Positions 46,631 to 54,430 of a stretch of 64,000 nt of DNA are shown piece after piece (the first letter of the stretch is position 1; each line of letters begins with the position of its first letter). The stretch is taken from positions 3,596,001 to 3,660,000 of the forward strand of contig NZ_CP043473.1 in NCBI RefSeq assembly GCF_008275125.1, in the 5' to 3' direction. A program made the position numbers and the translations under genes. The stretch comes from Chromobacterium paludis. Its GTDB lineage: Bacteria > Pseudomonadota > Gammaproteobacteria > Burkholderiales > Chromobacteriaceae. The notes beneath the pieces are model-generated. The model ran no database searches, was not told the DNA's origin, and saw only the letters and a list, made by a program, of their open reading frames with translations.

Positions 46631-46717
46631 GTAGGGCAGATGCCCGCAGGGGCGATCTGCCGCCAGATTTCCCATTTAGCACATAGGCGGAACGCCCGGC
46701 GAGGCCAGGCTTCCGCC
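46631..46717. repeat. REPIN-type element overlapping the end of an S66 peptidase gene
   Basis: Left arm: GTAG foot then GGCAGAT/ATCTGCC stem (46631-46661). Right arm: GGCGGAA/TTCCGCC stem (46686-46717). Both resemble the arms of the element at 25202-25290. The right arm encodes the last residues of the leftward S66 gene, whose stop lies between the arms. Confidence 0.65.
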
Positions 46718-47713
46718 CGACGGCTCCAGCCGCTGGCCAAGCGTGGCCCTGCCCTCGCCGAATACCTCCAAAACCGCCCAGGCGCCGTTCAGCAGCGTCC
46801 ATTGCGGCGGCGCATGGCCGATGTCGGCATCGATCACGACCGGATAGGGCAAACCGTCCAAAGCGGCGCGCACGGCGTCCTCATAGCGCAATGCCTGCCC
46901 GTCAGCGGCGTCCTGAGCGCCGCTGCGGCCCAATACCAACCCGGACAGGCCATCGAGCGTCCCGGACAGCCTGAGGCCCGCCAGGGCCCTTAAAACGGCG
47001 CAGGGCGCGAGTTCGGCATTTTCCAGGTACAGGATGGCCGGCTCGCGCTTGAACGCGGCCAGATCGAAATACGGCGTGCCCTGCAGCGACGCCAGCACGT
47101 CCAGGCAGCCGCCCATCACGCGTCCTTCCATCTTTCCCGCGCCGCCGTCCAGCATCCGCGTCCGATTGGCGAAGGTTTTGCCCGGCTCGTCCCAGCGCCA
47201 ATAAAACTCATGCTGCGCCTGCGCCGGCGGCACGCCGGTTTCCAGCGCCGCCAGCAGCGCCAGGTTGCCAAATACGCGCTCTTTCAGCGGCAGGTCCATC
47301 AGATTGGGGCCGTGCAGCGTGGCCCAGCCCGATAACAGCGTCAGCGGCGCCATCACGGTGGACACGTCGGAGAAGCCGGCGATCCACTTTGGCGGCAACT
47401 CGGCCAGCGCGGCGAAATCCAGGCCAGCCAACAGCTCGATCGCCCGTTCGCCGCCCCAGGGCGGCAGGATGGCGCGGATCTCGGGGTCGAACAAGAAGCG
47501 CTTGAGTTCGGCCAGCCGCGCGGCGGCGGGCGCGCTGGCGTCCTGTTTTTCCTCGCGCAAACAACGCCCCTCCACCACGCGGTAGCCGCGCGCGCGCAGC
47601 TCGTTCAAAGCGTCGTCCAGCCGGCCATGCAGCCGCGGATGGACGCCGGAGGAAAAAGCGGTGACGGCGATGGCGTCGCCGGGCTGAAGCGGAGCGGGAA
47701 AGCGAATGCGCAT
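46676..47713 (-). CDS. S66 family LD-carboxypeptidase/MccF-like protein
   Basis: The start at 47713 (MRIRFPAPLQPGDAIAVTAFSSG) gives 345 residues; a TTG further upstream is less likely. The family phrases are present: ILPPWGGERAIELL, the nucleophile Ser region WIAGFSDVSTVMAPL, ATLHGPNLMDL, and a late Glu/His part (VIDADIGHAPPQWTLLNGAWA). S66 enzymes cut LD-peptide bonds in recycled murein or inactivate microcin C-type compounds; here the overall look is nearer MccF. No signal peptide is visible. The last residues (SLASPGVPPMC) are encoded by a REP arm. Confidence 0.82.
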   Translation of the reverse strand: MRIRFPAPLQPGDAIAVTAFSSGVHPRLHGRLDDALNELRARGYRVVEGRCLREEKQDASAPAAARLAELKRFLFDPEIRAILPPWGGERAIELLAGLDFAALAELPPKWIAGFSDVSTVMAPLTLLSGWATLHGPNLMDLPLKERVFGNLALLAALETGVPPAQAQHEFYWRWDEPGKTFANRTRMLDGGAGKMEGRVMGGCLDVLASLQGTPYFDLAAFKREPAILYLENAELAPCAVLRALAGLRLSGTLDGLSGLVLGRSGAQDAADGQALRYEDAVRAALDGLPYPVVIDADIGHAPPQWTLLNGAWAVLEVFGEGRATLGQRLEPSGGSLASPGVPPMC

Positions 47714-47752
47714 GCGCGATCTTTCTGCGGGCAATGTGGATCCGTCCGCCGC

Positions 47753-48205
47753 TCAATCCTGACGCGGCAGATCCAGAGCGAAGGTGATGCCGGTGTTTTT
47801 CTGCTGGTAACCGATATGGCGATAGAAAGCGTGGGCATCGACGCGCTGCACGCCGGAACGCAGCCGTATGCGCGTATAACCGCGCTGGTGCGCCCATTGC
47901 TCGCAGGCTTCCAGCAGCAAACGGCCTATGCCCAGGCCGCGGCAGGCCGGATCTACCACGATGCCGCCTATCTCGACATAGCTGCTGGCCTCCAGCAAAT
48001 GGCCGCCATGGCCATGGACCCAGCCCACGACCAGGCCATTCTGTTCCGCCACCCAGATTTCATTGTCGGGAAATGCCCGCAGCGCGGCGTAACGCGCAGC
48101 CAGCGTTTCAGGGGAGGTCGGGTAGTCCAGGTCGCCGCACAGCCTGGCTACGGCGGGGATATCCGCCTCTCGCATCGGGCGGATGTGAATGGAAGGTTTG
48201 TTCAT
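47753..48205 (-). CDS. GNAT family N-acetyltransferase
   Basis: The 150-residue protein has IHIRPMREADIPAVARLCGDL at the start and the acetyl-CoA site EIGGIVVDPACRGLGIGRLLLEACEQWAHQRG, ending with AHAFYRHIGYQQKNTGITF. It resembles general or aminoglycoside-type GNATs of unknown substrate. It is upstream of the S66 gene on the same strand with 39 bases between, so cotranscription is possible. Confidence 0.9.
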   Translation of the reverse strand: MNKPSIHIRPMREADIPAVARLCGDLDYPTSPETLAARYAALRAFPDNEIWVAEQNGLVVGWVHGHGGHLLEASSYVEIGGIVVDPACRGLGIGRLLLEACEQWAHQRGYTRIRLRSGVQRVDAHAFYRHIGYQQKNTGITFALDLPRQD

Positions 48206-49056
48206 GCAACGCTTTCCGGTTAAAGCGACATGCTAATCGCATTGGCCAGCCAAGCCAAACCTCATGACAGCTGTCGCGCGGTGTCGCCACCGGGCTTGAG
48301 CAAAGCGCTGGCGAAATCCGCCTGCCTGACGGCCGTCCGGCCAAGAAATCGCATACATCACATTGATTTGCTGAGGAATTTTTTTAACGCTCGCCGCAAG
48401 CTGCGGCGCCAACTGGTGGATAACTCAAGCACGATAGTTTGTGCCTATTGCGCTTGTCCTGCCCAAGCTTTCCCTATCCACATGAATCCGCGCGTATGCG
48501 GGTTTGCTTTCCTGAAGACTTTGCGACGCGGTATGGCGACCACGTTCCAAGTCTTTTCTATGTTTTCCCATTTAAAAAATGAAGATACTGGTAGAAGGCT
48601 TCACTTCCTTGTGGATAACCATGATTAGTCTTTTAAAAACATGGTGTTGAATGGTATATCAAGCTGTTGCTTACCCTGGTTGTCTAGCCATGATCAGTTG
48701 TGGATAACTTCCGTGGCGTTGAGCAAAGCTGACTTGCCCACATGCTGAGACGCGTTTTTGCAGACTGTCTTGTGAGTGGATTTTTTTGCGCGGGAGAGAC
48801 TCTCGGCATCGGGTTTTCTTTAACGCAGCTATAAAATGAAGAAACTAATGAAGGCGCGATTTTATGTGGACAATTAAAAAAAAACCCATTTTTTCATGGA
48901 TTTGCCCTGTTGATAGGCATTGGATTATTGCACCGCGCAATACGCGGGCAAATTGTGGATAAATCTGGAGAAAATTATTCACAAGCGCTTATCCACATCT
49001 GCGGGACCCGGATTTTCCTTGGTTAACCACAGCCTCGCTCGGGTACAATGCGCGCC
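48206..49056. other. AT-rich 850-base non-coding block with many DnaA boxes
   Basis: No convincing gene was seen in any frame. The block is visibly poorer in GC than its surroundings, with runs such as TTTTTTTT near 48380, TTTTTTT at 48781 and AATTAAAAAAAAA near 48873. It contains perfect DnaA boxes TTATCCACA (either strand) at 48610-48618, 48699-48707, 48954-48962 and 48989-48997, TTATTCACA at 48975-48983, and one-mismatch copies near 48417, 48474, 48865 and 49023. A GC hairpin CGCCGCA/TGCGGCG is at 48392-48408. The right end carries the waaC promoter. Confidence 0.65.
49044..49049 (+). promoter_or_regulatory. Probable -10 box of waaC; leaderless start
   Basis: TACAAT is followed by GCGCGCC and then ATG at 49057. 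Transcription would begin about seven bases after the box, almost at the start codon, so the mRNA may be leaderless. No clear -35 at 17 bases; TTGGTT lies 19 bases upstream. Confidence 0.5.
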
Positions 49057-50019
49057 ATGATGAATGTGCTGATCGTGCGCACCTCGTCGATGGGCGACCT
49101 TATCCACACTTGGCCCGCCATCACCGAGCTGAAGACGCACTACCCCAATATCCGCTTGAGTTGGCTGGCCGAGGAAAACTTCGCCGACATCGCGCGGCTG
49201 CATCCCCAGGTGGCGGAGGTGTTGACCCTGCGTTGGCGCGGCTGGCGCAAGCGCTTGTTGCTGCCTTCCACTTGGTGGGAATTGCTCGCTTTGCGGCAAA
49301 AACTGCGCGCAGCCCGCTACGACCTGGTGTTGGACAGCCAAGGCCTGCTCAAGAGCGCCTTGCCGGCGCGCTGGGCGCGCGCGCCTTTGGCCGGCCTGGA
49401 TTGGTCCAGCGCGCGCGAGTCGCTGGCCAGCCTGTTTTACGATAAGAAGCACACGGTTTCGCGCCGCCTGTCGGCCATCGAACGCAATCGCCTGCTGTTC
49501 GGCCTCAGCTTTGGCTACACGCCGGAGGGGCCGCCGCAGTTCGGCGTGCGGCCCGGCGACCGCCCGGCCTGGATGCTGTCCGGCCGCTACGCCGTGTTGT
49601 TGCACGCCACCAGCCGCGCGTCCAAGGAATGGCCGGAGGCCAGCTGGATCGCGCTGGGGAGCGAGTTGTCGGCCCGGCACGACCTGGTGACGGTGCTGCC
49701 CTGGGGCAATGACAAGGAAAAGGCGCGCGCCGAGCGTCTGGCGGCGCGGCTGCCGGCCGCCGTGGTGGCGCCCAGGATGGATTTGATCGAGGCCGCGGGC
49801 CTGCTGGGCCATGCCAGCGCGGTCATCGGCGTCGATACCGGCCTGGTGCATCTGGCCAACGCGCTCAATGTGCCGGTGGCGGCCATTTACACCGACACCG
49901 ATCCGCAGCAGACCGGCGTGGTGGAAACCCCGTGGGCCACCAATCTGGGCAATATCGGCCAGTGTCCGTCGGTGGGCGAGGTGATGGCGGCGCTGCGGTC
50001 CAGGCGGGACTGGTCGTGA
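49057..50019 (+). CDS. waaC: Lipopolysaccharide heptosyltransferase I
   Basis: The 320-residue protein (start chosen at ATG 49057; ATG at 49048 and 49060 are alternatives) has the GT9 family opening NVLIVRTSSMGDLIHTWPAI, AEENFADIARLHPQVAEVL, LVLDSQGLLKSALPARWA and the ADP-heptose site region LLHATSRASKEWPEASW with GVDTGLVHLANAL. WaaC adds the first L-glycero-D-manno-heptose to Kdo2-lipid A. Its stop overlaps the GTG start of waaA by four bases (GTGA), so the inner-core genes are translationally coupled. Confidence 0.93.
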   Translation: MMNVLIVRTSSMGDLIHTWPAITELKTHYPNIRLSWLAEENFADIARLHPQVAEVLTLRWRGWRKRLLLPSTWWELLALRQKLRAARYDLVLDSQGLLKSALPARWARAPLAGLDWSSARESLASLFYDKKHTVSRRLSAIERNRLLFGLSFGYTPEGPPQFGVRPGDRPAWMLSGRYAVLLHATSRASKEWPEASWIALGSELSARHDLVTVLPWGNDKEKARAERLAARLPAAVVAPRMDLIEAAGLLGHASAVIGVDTGLVHLANALNVPVAAIYTDTDPQQTGVVETPWATNLGNIGQCPSVGEVMAALRSRRDWS

Positions 50020-51284
50020 ACTGGCAGCGCGCGCTGTACAACGGCTTGTGGCGGGTGCTGACCCCTTTCATTCGCCGTTACCTGAAGCGGCGGGCGCGCC
50101 AGGCGCCGGCTTATCTGGAGCATTGGGACGAGCGCTTCGGCCAGGCCTTGTCGCCCAAGGCGGCCGGCGCGATCTGGATACACGCGGTCTCGGTTGGCGA
50201 AACGCGCGCCGCCCAACCGCTGGTGGCCGCCATCCGCCGGCAATGGCCGGATGTGCCGCTCTTGCTGACGCAAATGACGCCGACCGGCCGCGCCACCGCC
50301 GAGGCGCTGTATCCGGACGCTGAAGTGCGCTACCTGCCCTACGATTATCCACAGGCCGTCGCCGATTTTTTGCGCGCCTACCGGCCGCGCTGCGGCGTGC
50401 TGATGGAAACCGAGATCTGGCCGAACCTGATTCATGCCGCCGCCGACCAGGGCGTGCCGCTGGTGTTGGCGAATGCCAGATTGTCGGAAAAATCGCTGAA
50501 CGGCTATCGCAAGGTATTGGGGCTGATTCGGCCTGCCATGCGTGAATTGACGGCAGTTGCCGCGCAAACGGCGAAAGATGCCGATCGTTTGCGGCAATTG
50601 GGCGCGGAAAAAATATGGGTCTGCGGCAGCAGCAAATATGATATTGAGATTCCGGCGGCGCAACGGCATTTGGCGGAAGCTTTCCGCGCGCGGCTGGGAA
50701 CCCGTCCGGTATTGCTGTGCGCCAGCACCCGCGAGGGCGAAGAGGCGCTGATACTGGATGCCTGGCTGAAAGCCGGCGCGGCCGCGGGCGACGCCTTGCT
50801 GGTCCTTGTCCCGCGCCATCCCGAGCGTTGGAATGAGGCGGCCGCCTTGGCCGAGGCGCGCGGCTTGAAATTGCAGCGCCGCGGCGACGGCGCGCCGGTG
50901 GTGGCCGATACCCGCGTCTGGCTAGGCGACAGCATGGGCGAAATGTTCGGTTATTTAGGCGCCTGCGATGTCGCTTTCATCGGCGGCAGCCTGCTGCCGT
51001 TTGGCTGCCAGAACCTGATCGAGCCGGCGCTGATGGGCGTGCCGGCCTTGTTCGGCCCCTCGGTGTTCAATTTCCAGCAGGCGGCGGCCGATTCCATGGC
51101 CGCTGGCGCCGGCCGCCAAGTGGCCGATGCCGACGAAATGGTGAATGCGGCTTTGGCTTTGCTGAATGACGCGGCGGCGGCCGAAGCGATGCGCCAAGGC
51201 GCGGCGCGCTTCCGCGAAGCCCACCGCGGCGCCAGCGAGCGCATGCTGGACCTGCTCAAGGCCGTGCTGGAGCCGACGGCTTAA
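50016..51284 (+). CDS. waaA: 3-deoxy-D-manno-octulosonic acid (Kdo) transferase
   Basis: The GTG at 50016 gives a product starting NWQRALYNGLWRVLTPF, aligning with the membrane-anchored N-terminus of KdtA. The 422-residue protein has IWIHAVSVGETRAAQPLV (conserved Glu), TQMTPTGRATA, VLMETEIWPNLI and the C-terminal site LGDSMGEMFGYLGACDVAFIGGSLLPFGCQN. It transfers Kdo from CMP-Kdo to the lipid A precursor on the inner membrane. It overlaps waaC by four bases. A short dispersed repeat begins at its stop codon. Confidence 0.95.
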   Translation: MNWQRALYNGLWRVLTPFIRRYLKRRARQAPAYLEHWDERFGQALSPKAAGAIWIHAVSVGETRAAQPLVAAIRRQWPDVPLLLTQMTPTGRATAEALYPDAEVRYLPYDYPQAVADFLRAYRPRCGVLMETEIWPNLIHAAADQGVPLVLANARLSEKSLNGYRKVLGLIRPAMRELTAVAAQTAKDADRLRQLGAEKIWVCGSSKYDIEIPAAQRHLAEAFRARLGTRPVLLCASTREGEEALILDAWLKAGAAAGDALLVLVPRHPERWNEAAALAEARGLKLQRRGDGAPVVADTRVWLGDSMGEMFGYLGACDVAFIGGSLLPFGCQNLIEPALMGVPALFGPSVFNFQQAAADSMAAGAGRQVADADEMVNAALALLNDAAAAEAMRQGAARFREAHRGASERMLDLLKAVLEPTA

Positions 51285-51315
51285 GACCCGCCACCCCATC
51301 CCTGATCTTGCCTTG
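51282..51315 (+). repeat. Dispersed repeat copy 1 at the waaA stop
   Basis: From the TAA stop onward the sequence TAAGACCCGCCACCCCATCC continues as CTGATCTTGCCTTGC. A near-identical stretch occurs at the ohr stop (61090-61125), about 85% alike by eye with one indel. Confidence 0.55.
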
Positions 51316-51464
51316 CGCCTGCTTGCCGTTCGTTGCCTAAGGCTTTGGGTCGGCGCGCCTTGGCTCGTGTTCCTCAACGAGCTTGGGTTTGCGGCGCGCA
51401 GCGCGCGCCCGCGCCAAGACGCGTCGCCAGGCGCTGGCAGTTGGCCGCATTTTCACCGCGGATT

Positions 51465-52181
51465 TCAGGGTTGTTGCGTGGCGTTGAGCGAAAAAGCGAA
51501 CAGATCGCGGCGATAGGTCTCCACCACCAGGCTGAATGGCGTGCCGCCATCCTTGTACAGCACGGCGCGGTGCTGCAGCACCTGCTCCGGAATCTCCAGG
51601 CCGGCCTTGCCCGTTGCCGCGGGCAGCGGCCGCGTTTCCCATCCCGCCGGCAGCGGCGACCATAGCAGCTTGGCGCTCTCGGTGCGGCGCGTGAAATTGA
51701 GCGCGCGCACGGCGGTGCCGAAAGGCGTGTCGGTGCTGTCCAGCAGTTTGTTCATCTCCGGCGTCAGCCTAGAAGGCACGTACCAGTTGTCGGCCTCGGA
51801 CAATATGCGCTCGCCGCAAGCCAGCTCGACGCGGCGATAGCCCACCGCTTCGTCCGGCCCCACTTGCAGCTGGGCGCGCACTTCCGCGTCGGCCGGCTTG
51901 CGGATGGACGCGTCGCGCAGCGCGCGGATGCGCGGCTCTACGGCCAGGCGATGCGCCTCGCACCATTGCTGCAAGGTGCGGGTGGCGCTGGGATGGCTCA
52001 ATAGGGTGGCATTGACGGTTTGCAGCAGCGCCAGCGCCTTGACGCGGGTGGCGGCGTCGTCATGCCAGCCTGGATAGTTCCAGCCATCGGCATGCGCGGC
52101 GCCGGCGCTGAGCAGGCACAGCGCGAGGGAGACTTTTTTCAAGCTTTTGGCATGGTTTTCCAGCCGGGAAATAGGCTTCAT
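51465..52181 (-). CDS. Secreted chorismate-lyase-like protein
   Basis: The start is uncertain (52181 used; 52193 possible). A signal peptide ends at LCLLSAGAAHA. The mature protein contains VGYRRVELACGERILSEADN, WYVPSRLTPEMNKLLDSTDT, PFGTAVRALNFTRRTESAKL and VLQHRAVLYKDGGTPFSLVV ETYRRDL, an arrangement seen in proteins of the chorismate lyase/UTRA-like fold. An exported form cannot use cytoplasmic chorismate in the usual way, so it may have another periplasmic ligand or role. It is leftward, convergent with waaA. Confidence 0.65.
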   Translation of the reverse strand: MKPISRLENHAKSLKKVSLALCLLSAGAAHADGWNYPGWHDDAATRVKALALLQTVNATLLSHPSATRTLQQWCEAHRLAVEPRIRALRDASIRKPADAEVRAQLQVGPDEAVGYRRVELACGERILSEADNWYVPSRLTPEMNKLLDSTDTPFGTAVRALNFTRRTESAKLLWSPLPAGWETRPLPAATGKAGLEIPEQVLQHRAVLYKDGGTPFSLVVETYRRDLFAFSLNATQQP

Positions 52182-52341
52182 GAACGCTCGCATGATTTCA
52201 AACAAAGACAAAAATGAGTCAGGTTCTTGACGGAAAGTTTCCGCCTGGGGGGCGGCTTTTCCACTACCTTTAAATGAGGGCGGGCCGCGACGGGCGGGCC
52301 TGCCCGATTCGTTTTTTGAATGCGCCCTGCGAGGAACCGTC

Positions 52342-52944
52342 ATGGCAACAGAATATCAACCCTTGCCCACGCTGACTCTGCCACGCACCACCGATCTGGT
52401 GCAACTGGAGCAGCGTGCTCACCCCCCCATAGGCATGAGCAGTCCCGCCTTGAGCGTGATGACCGATCTCAGGCTGGTCAATCCGATCGGCATCCGCGGC
52501 GACGCCGGCCTGCGCGAGGCGCATCAGCGCATGATCAGCCACGGCATCCGCCTCCTGTTCGTGCATGACGCCGAAGGCAGCCTGCTCGGCATCGTCACCG
52601 CGGTGGACCTGCTGGGCGAGCGGCCCATCCAGTGCATGAAGGAGCACGGCAAGCATCATGCCGACATCCAGGTATCCGACGTGATGACGCCGCGCGACAA
52701 GCTGGACGCCCTGCGGCTGGAGGATGTGGCGGCGGCCAGCGTCGGCCAGCTGGTCGCCACCATGAAGCAGCTGGGGCGGCAGCACGCGCTGGTGGTGGAA
52801 GTGAACCCGGTCAACGGCCACCACGAGCTGTGCGGCCTGTTCTCCACCTCCCATCTGGCGCGGCTCTTGGGCATGCCCCTGTCTTTCATCCGCGTGCCCA
52901 AGGCGCTGTCGGAAATCCAGTACTCCCTGCTCTACACCGGTTGA
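52342..52944 (+). CDS. CBS-domain pair protein
   Basis: The 200-residue protein has two CBS motifs: VNPIGIRGDAGLREAHQRMI then GIRLLFVHDAEGSLLGIVTA, and VSDVMTPRDKLDALRLEDVA then QHALVVEVNPVNGHHELCGL. CBS pairs bind adenosine nucleotides and regulate partner proteins. No other domain is fused, so the target is unknown. A strong ribosome site (CGAGGAACCGTC) precedes the ATG. It lies alone, divergent from the chorismate-lyase-like gene. Confidence 0.9.
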   Translation: MATEYQPLPTLTLPRTTDLVQLEQRAHPPIGMSSPALSVMTDLRLVNPIGIRGDAGLREAHQRMISHGIRLLFVHDAEGSLLGIVTAVDLLGERPIQCMKEHGKHHADIQVSDVMTPRDKLDALRLEDVAAASVGQLVATMKQLGRQHALVVEVNPVNGHHELCGLFSTSHLARLLGMPLSFIRVPKALSEIQYSLLYTG

Positions 52945-53023
52945 TTTCGGCAAGAATCGGGTCGCCGCCGCGCCGCCGCCTCCCTAGACTTCGGGCATCA
53001 TGACGAATCTTGGGGAGCGGACG

Positions 53024-53407
53024 ATGGCGTGGCGGATGGAAGCATTGGATGAGGCGTTTCTGGCGCGGGCGCGGCCAGGCGAGGCGCTGCTGCTGGCGAG
53101 TTACAGCCCGTTTCGCCAGAGCGGGCCGTACAAGGAGTACGGGCCGGTGTTTCTGGGCGCTCAGCCGGATGCCGCCGCGCTGCCATCGCTGGAGGCCTTG
53201 TTGGCGGGGAGCGGCGCCTATCTAGGCGAGCGGATGGCGCTGCGCGCCTATGACGCGGAACAAGCCATCATCGAGGCGGCCATCCTGCCGCGCTCCGCCC
53301 TTCAAACTTGTTTGGACCAATGGGCAGCGCGTACGGACATTGTTTTCGCCATGCTGCGCTTCCCCGCCCATGGCTGTTATGCCTTGAGGCTGAACCGGGA
53401 GGCCTGA
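53024..53407 (+). CDS. DUF1203 family protein
   Basis: The ATG at 53024 follows TGGGGAGCGGACG; an earlier in-frame ATG at 53000 lacks a ribosome site. The 127-residue protein matches DUF1203: RPGEALLLASYSPFRQSGPY then KEYGPVFLG, ERMALRAYDAEQAIIEAAIL and FPAHGCYALRLNRE. Family members are usually about 25 residues longer at the N-terminus, so this one is slightly short. Function is unknown. It starts a two-gene unit with the Ada-like gene 1 base after its stop. Confidence 0.8.
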   Translation: MAWRMEALDEAFLARARPGEALLLASYSPFRQSGPYKEYGPVFLGAQPDAAALPSLEALLAGSGAYLGERMALRAYDAEQAIIEAAILPRSALQTCLDQWAARTDIVFAMLRFPAHGCYALRLNREA

Positions 53408-53408
53408 G

Positions 53409-54293
53409 ATGGAAACCCTGCCTAACGCCGATCCGGAAAGCGGCCGCGACTACGGCCGCGTGCGCGACGCCATCCGCTATCTGGTGGCGCACGCCGGCGA
53501 ACAACCGCAGCTGGCCGATCTGGCCGCCGCGCTGCATCTGTCGGAATCGCGGTTGCAGCGCCTGTTCACCCAATGGGCCGGCGTCAGCCCCAAGCGTTTC
53601 ATTCAGCAACTGACTTGCGAGGCGGCCAAGGCGCGGCTGGCCGCCGGCGCGGCCCTGCTGCCGCTGTCGCATGAGTTGGGCCTATCCGGCGGCGGGCGGC
53701 TGCATGATTTGTTCGTCACGCTGGAGGCGATGACGCCGGGCGAATACCAGCGCGGCGGCGCCGGGCTGGATATCGCCTGGAGCGTCGAGGCCAGCCGTTT
53801 CGGCCCGGCGCTGTTGGCGCAAACCGCGCGCGGCGTCTGCGCCTTGCAGTTCGTCGCCGAAGAAGCGGCCGGCGAAGCCTGGCTGCGCGCGCAATGGCCG
53901 CATGCCGAACTGCGTTGGCGGCCGGGGCGGGATGCCGCCCTGCGCGAACGCCTGTTCGCGCCCTTGTCCGAGCGCGGCGGCGCGCCGCTGGCCCTGCGGG
54001 TGCAGGGCAGCAATTTCCAGATCCAGGTTTGGCGCGCCTTGCTGAGCGTGCCTTATGGCGCTTTGGTCAGCTACGGCCAGCTGGCCGCCGGCATGGGCAG
54101 GCCAGGCGCCGCGCGCGCGGTGGGCGGCGCGGTGGGCGCCAATCCGGTGGCTTGGTTGATTCCCTGCCATCGGGTGATCCGCGCCGAAGGCGCCGTGGGC
54201 CAATACCGCTGGGGCGAAGCGCGCAAGCTGGATCTGATAGGCTGGGAAACCGCCTGCCTGGCCGGCGAGGAGCGGGCCGCATGGTCGGTTTGA
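53409..54293 (+). CDS. Ada-like AraC-HTH / O6-methylguanine methyltransferase fusion
   Basis: The 294-residue protein has an AraC-type helix-turn-helix region (about 15-115, QLADLAAALHLSESRLQRLF and PKRFIQQLTCEAAKARLAAG) joined to a methylated-DNA methyltransferase domain with QGSNFQIQVWRALLSVPYGA and active site NPVAWLIPCHRVIRAEG (Cys253). It lacks the N-terminal Cys4 zinc domain of E. coli Ada, which senses phosphotriester damage. It repairs O6-alkylguanine by suicidal transfer and may activate repair genes. A truncated EamA gene overlaps its end. Confidence 0.9.
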   Translation: METLPNADPESGRDYGRVRDAIRYLVAHAGEQPQLADLAAALHLSESRLQRLFTQWAGVSPKRFIQQLTCEAAKARLAAGAALLPLSHELGLSGGGRLHDLFVTLEAMTPGEYQRGGAGLDIAWSVEASRFGPALLAQTARGVCALQFVAEEAAGEAWLRAQWPHAELRWRPGRDAALRERLFAPLSERGGAPLALRVQGSNFQIQVWRALLSVPYGALVSYGQLAAGMGRPGAARAVGGAVGANPVAWLIPCHRVIRAEGAVGQYRWGEARKLDLIGWETACLAGEERAAWSV

Positions 54294-54397
54294 AGCGCGA
54301 GTCTGGCCTGCTGGTCTTATTGGCCGCGCTATGGGGCGGCTCTTTTTTGTTCATGCGGGTGGCCGCGCTGATGGCGCCGCTGGGCTGGCGGCGTTAG
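54281..54397 (+). pseudogene. Truncated EamA/DMT-family permease, N-terminal fragment
   Basis: The frame begins ATG at 54281, overlapping the Ada-like gene by 13 bases, and reads SGLLVLLAALWGGSFLFMRV then AALMAPLGWRR before TAG at 54395. LLAALWGGSFLFMRVA is the usual first helix of EamA transporters, which have about 290 residues and ten helices. The other nine helices are absent; the adjoining sequence is a GC-rich stretch and then the end of envZ. Confidence 0.8.
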
Positions 54398-54430
54398 CGG
54401 CCGCCTCCCGCTAGGCCGGCGGCCCCGGAC

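Noticed and set aside
48392..48408. CGCCGCA/TGCGGCG hairpin as a terminator
   Set aside because: The T run lies before it on the plus strand, not after, so it cannot end transcription in either direction in the usual way.
48230..48628. 132-codon open frame on the plus strand in the AT-rich block
   Set aside because: No ribosome site, no recognisable domain, composition unlike neighbouring genes and it contains DnaA-box-like sequence; most likely chance.
49100..49108. DnaA box inside waaC
   Set aside because: It encodes Leu-Ile-His of the conserved DLIHTWP segment of heptosyltransferases, so this copy may be imposed by the protein; kept only in the count.
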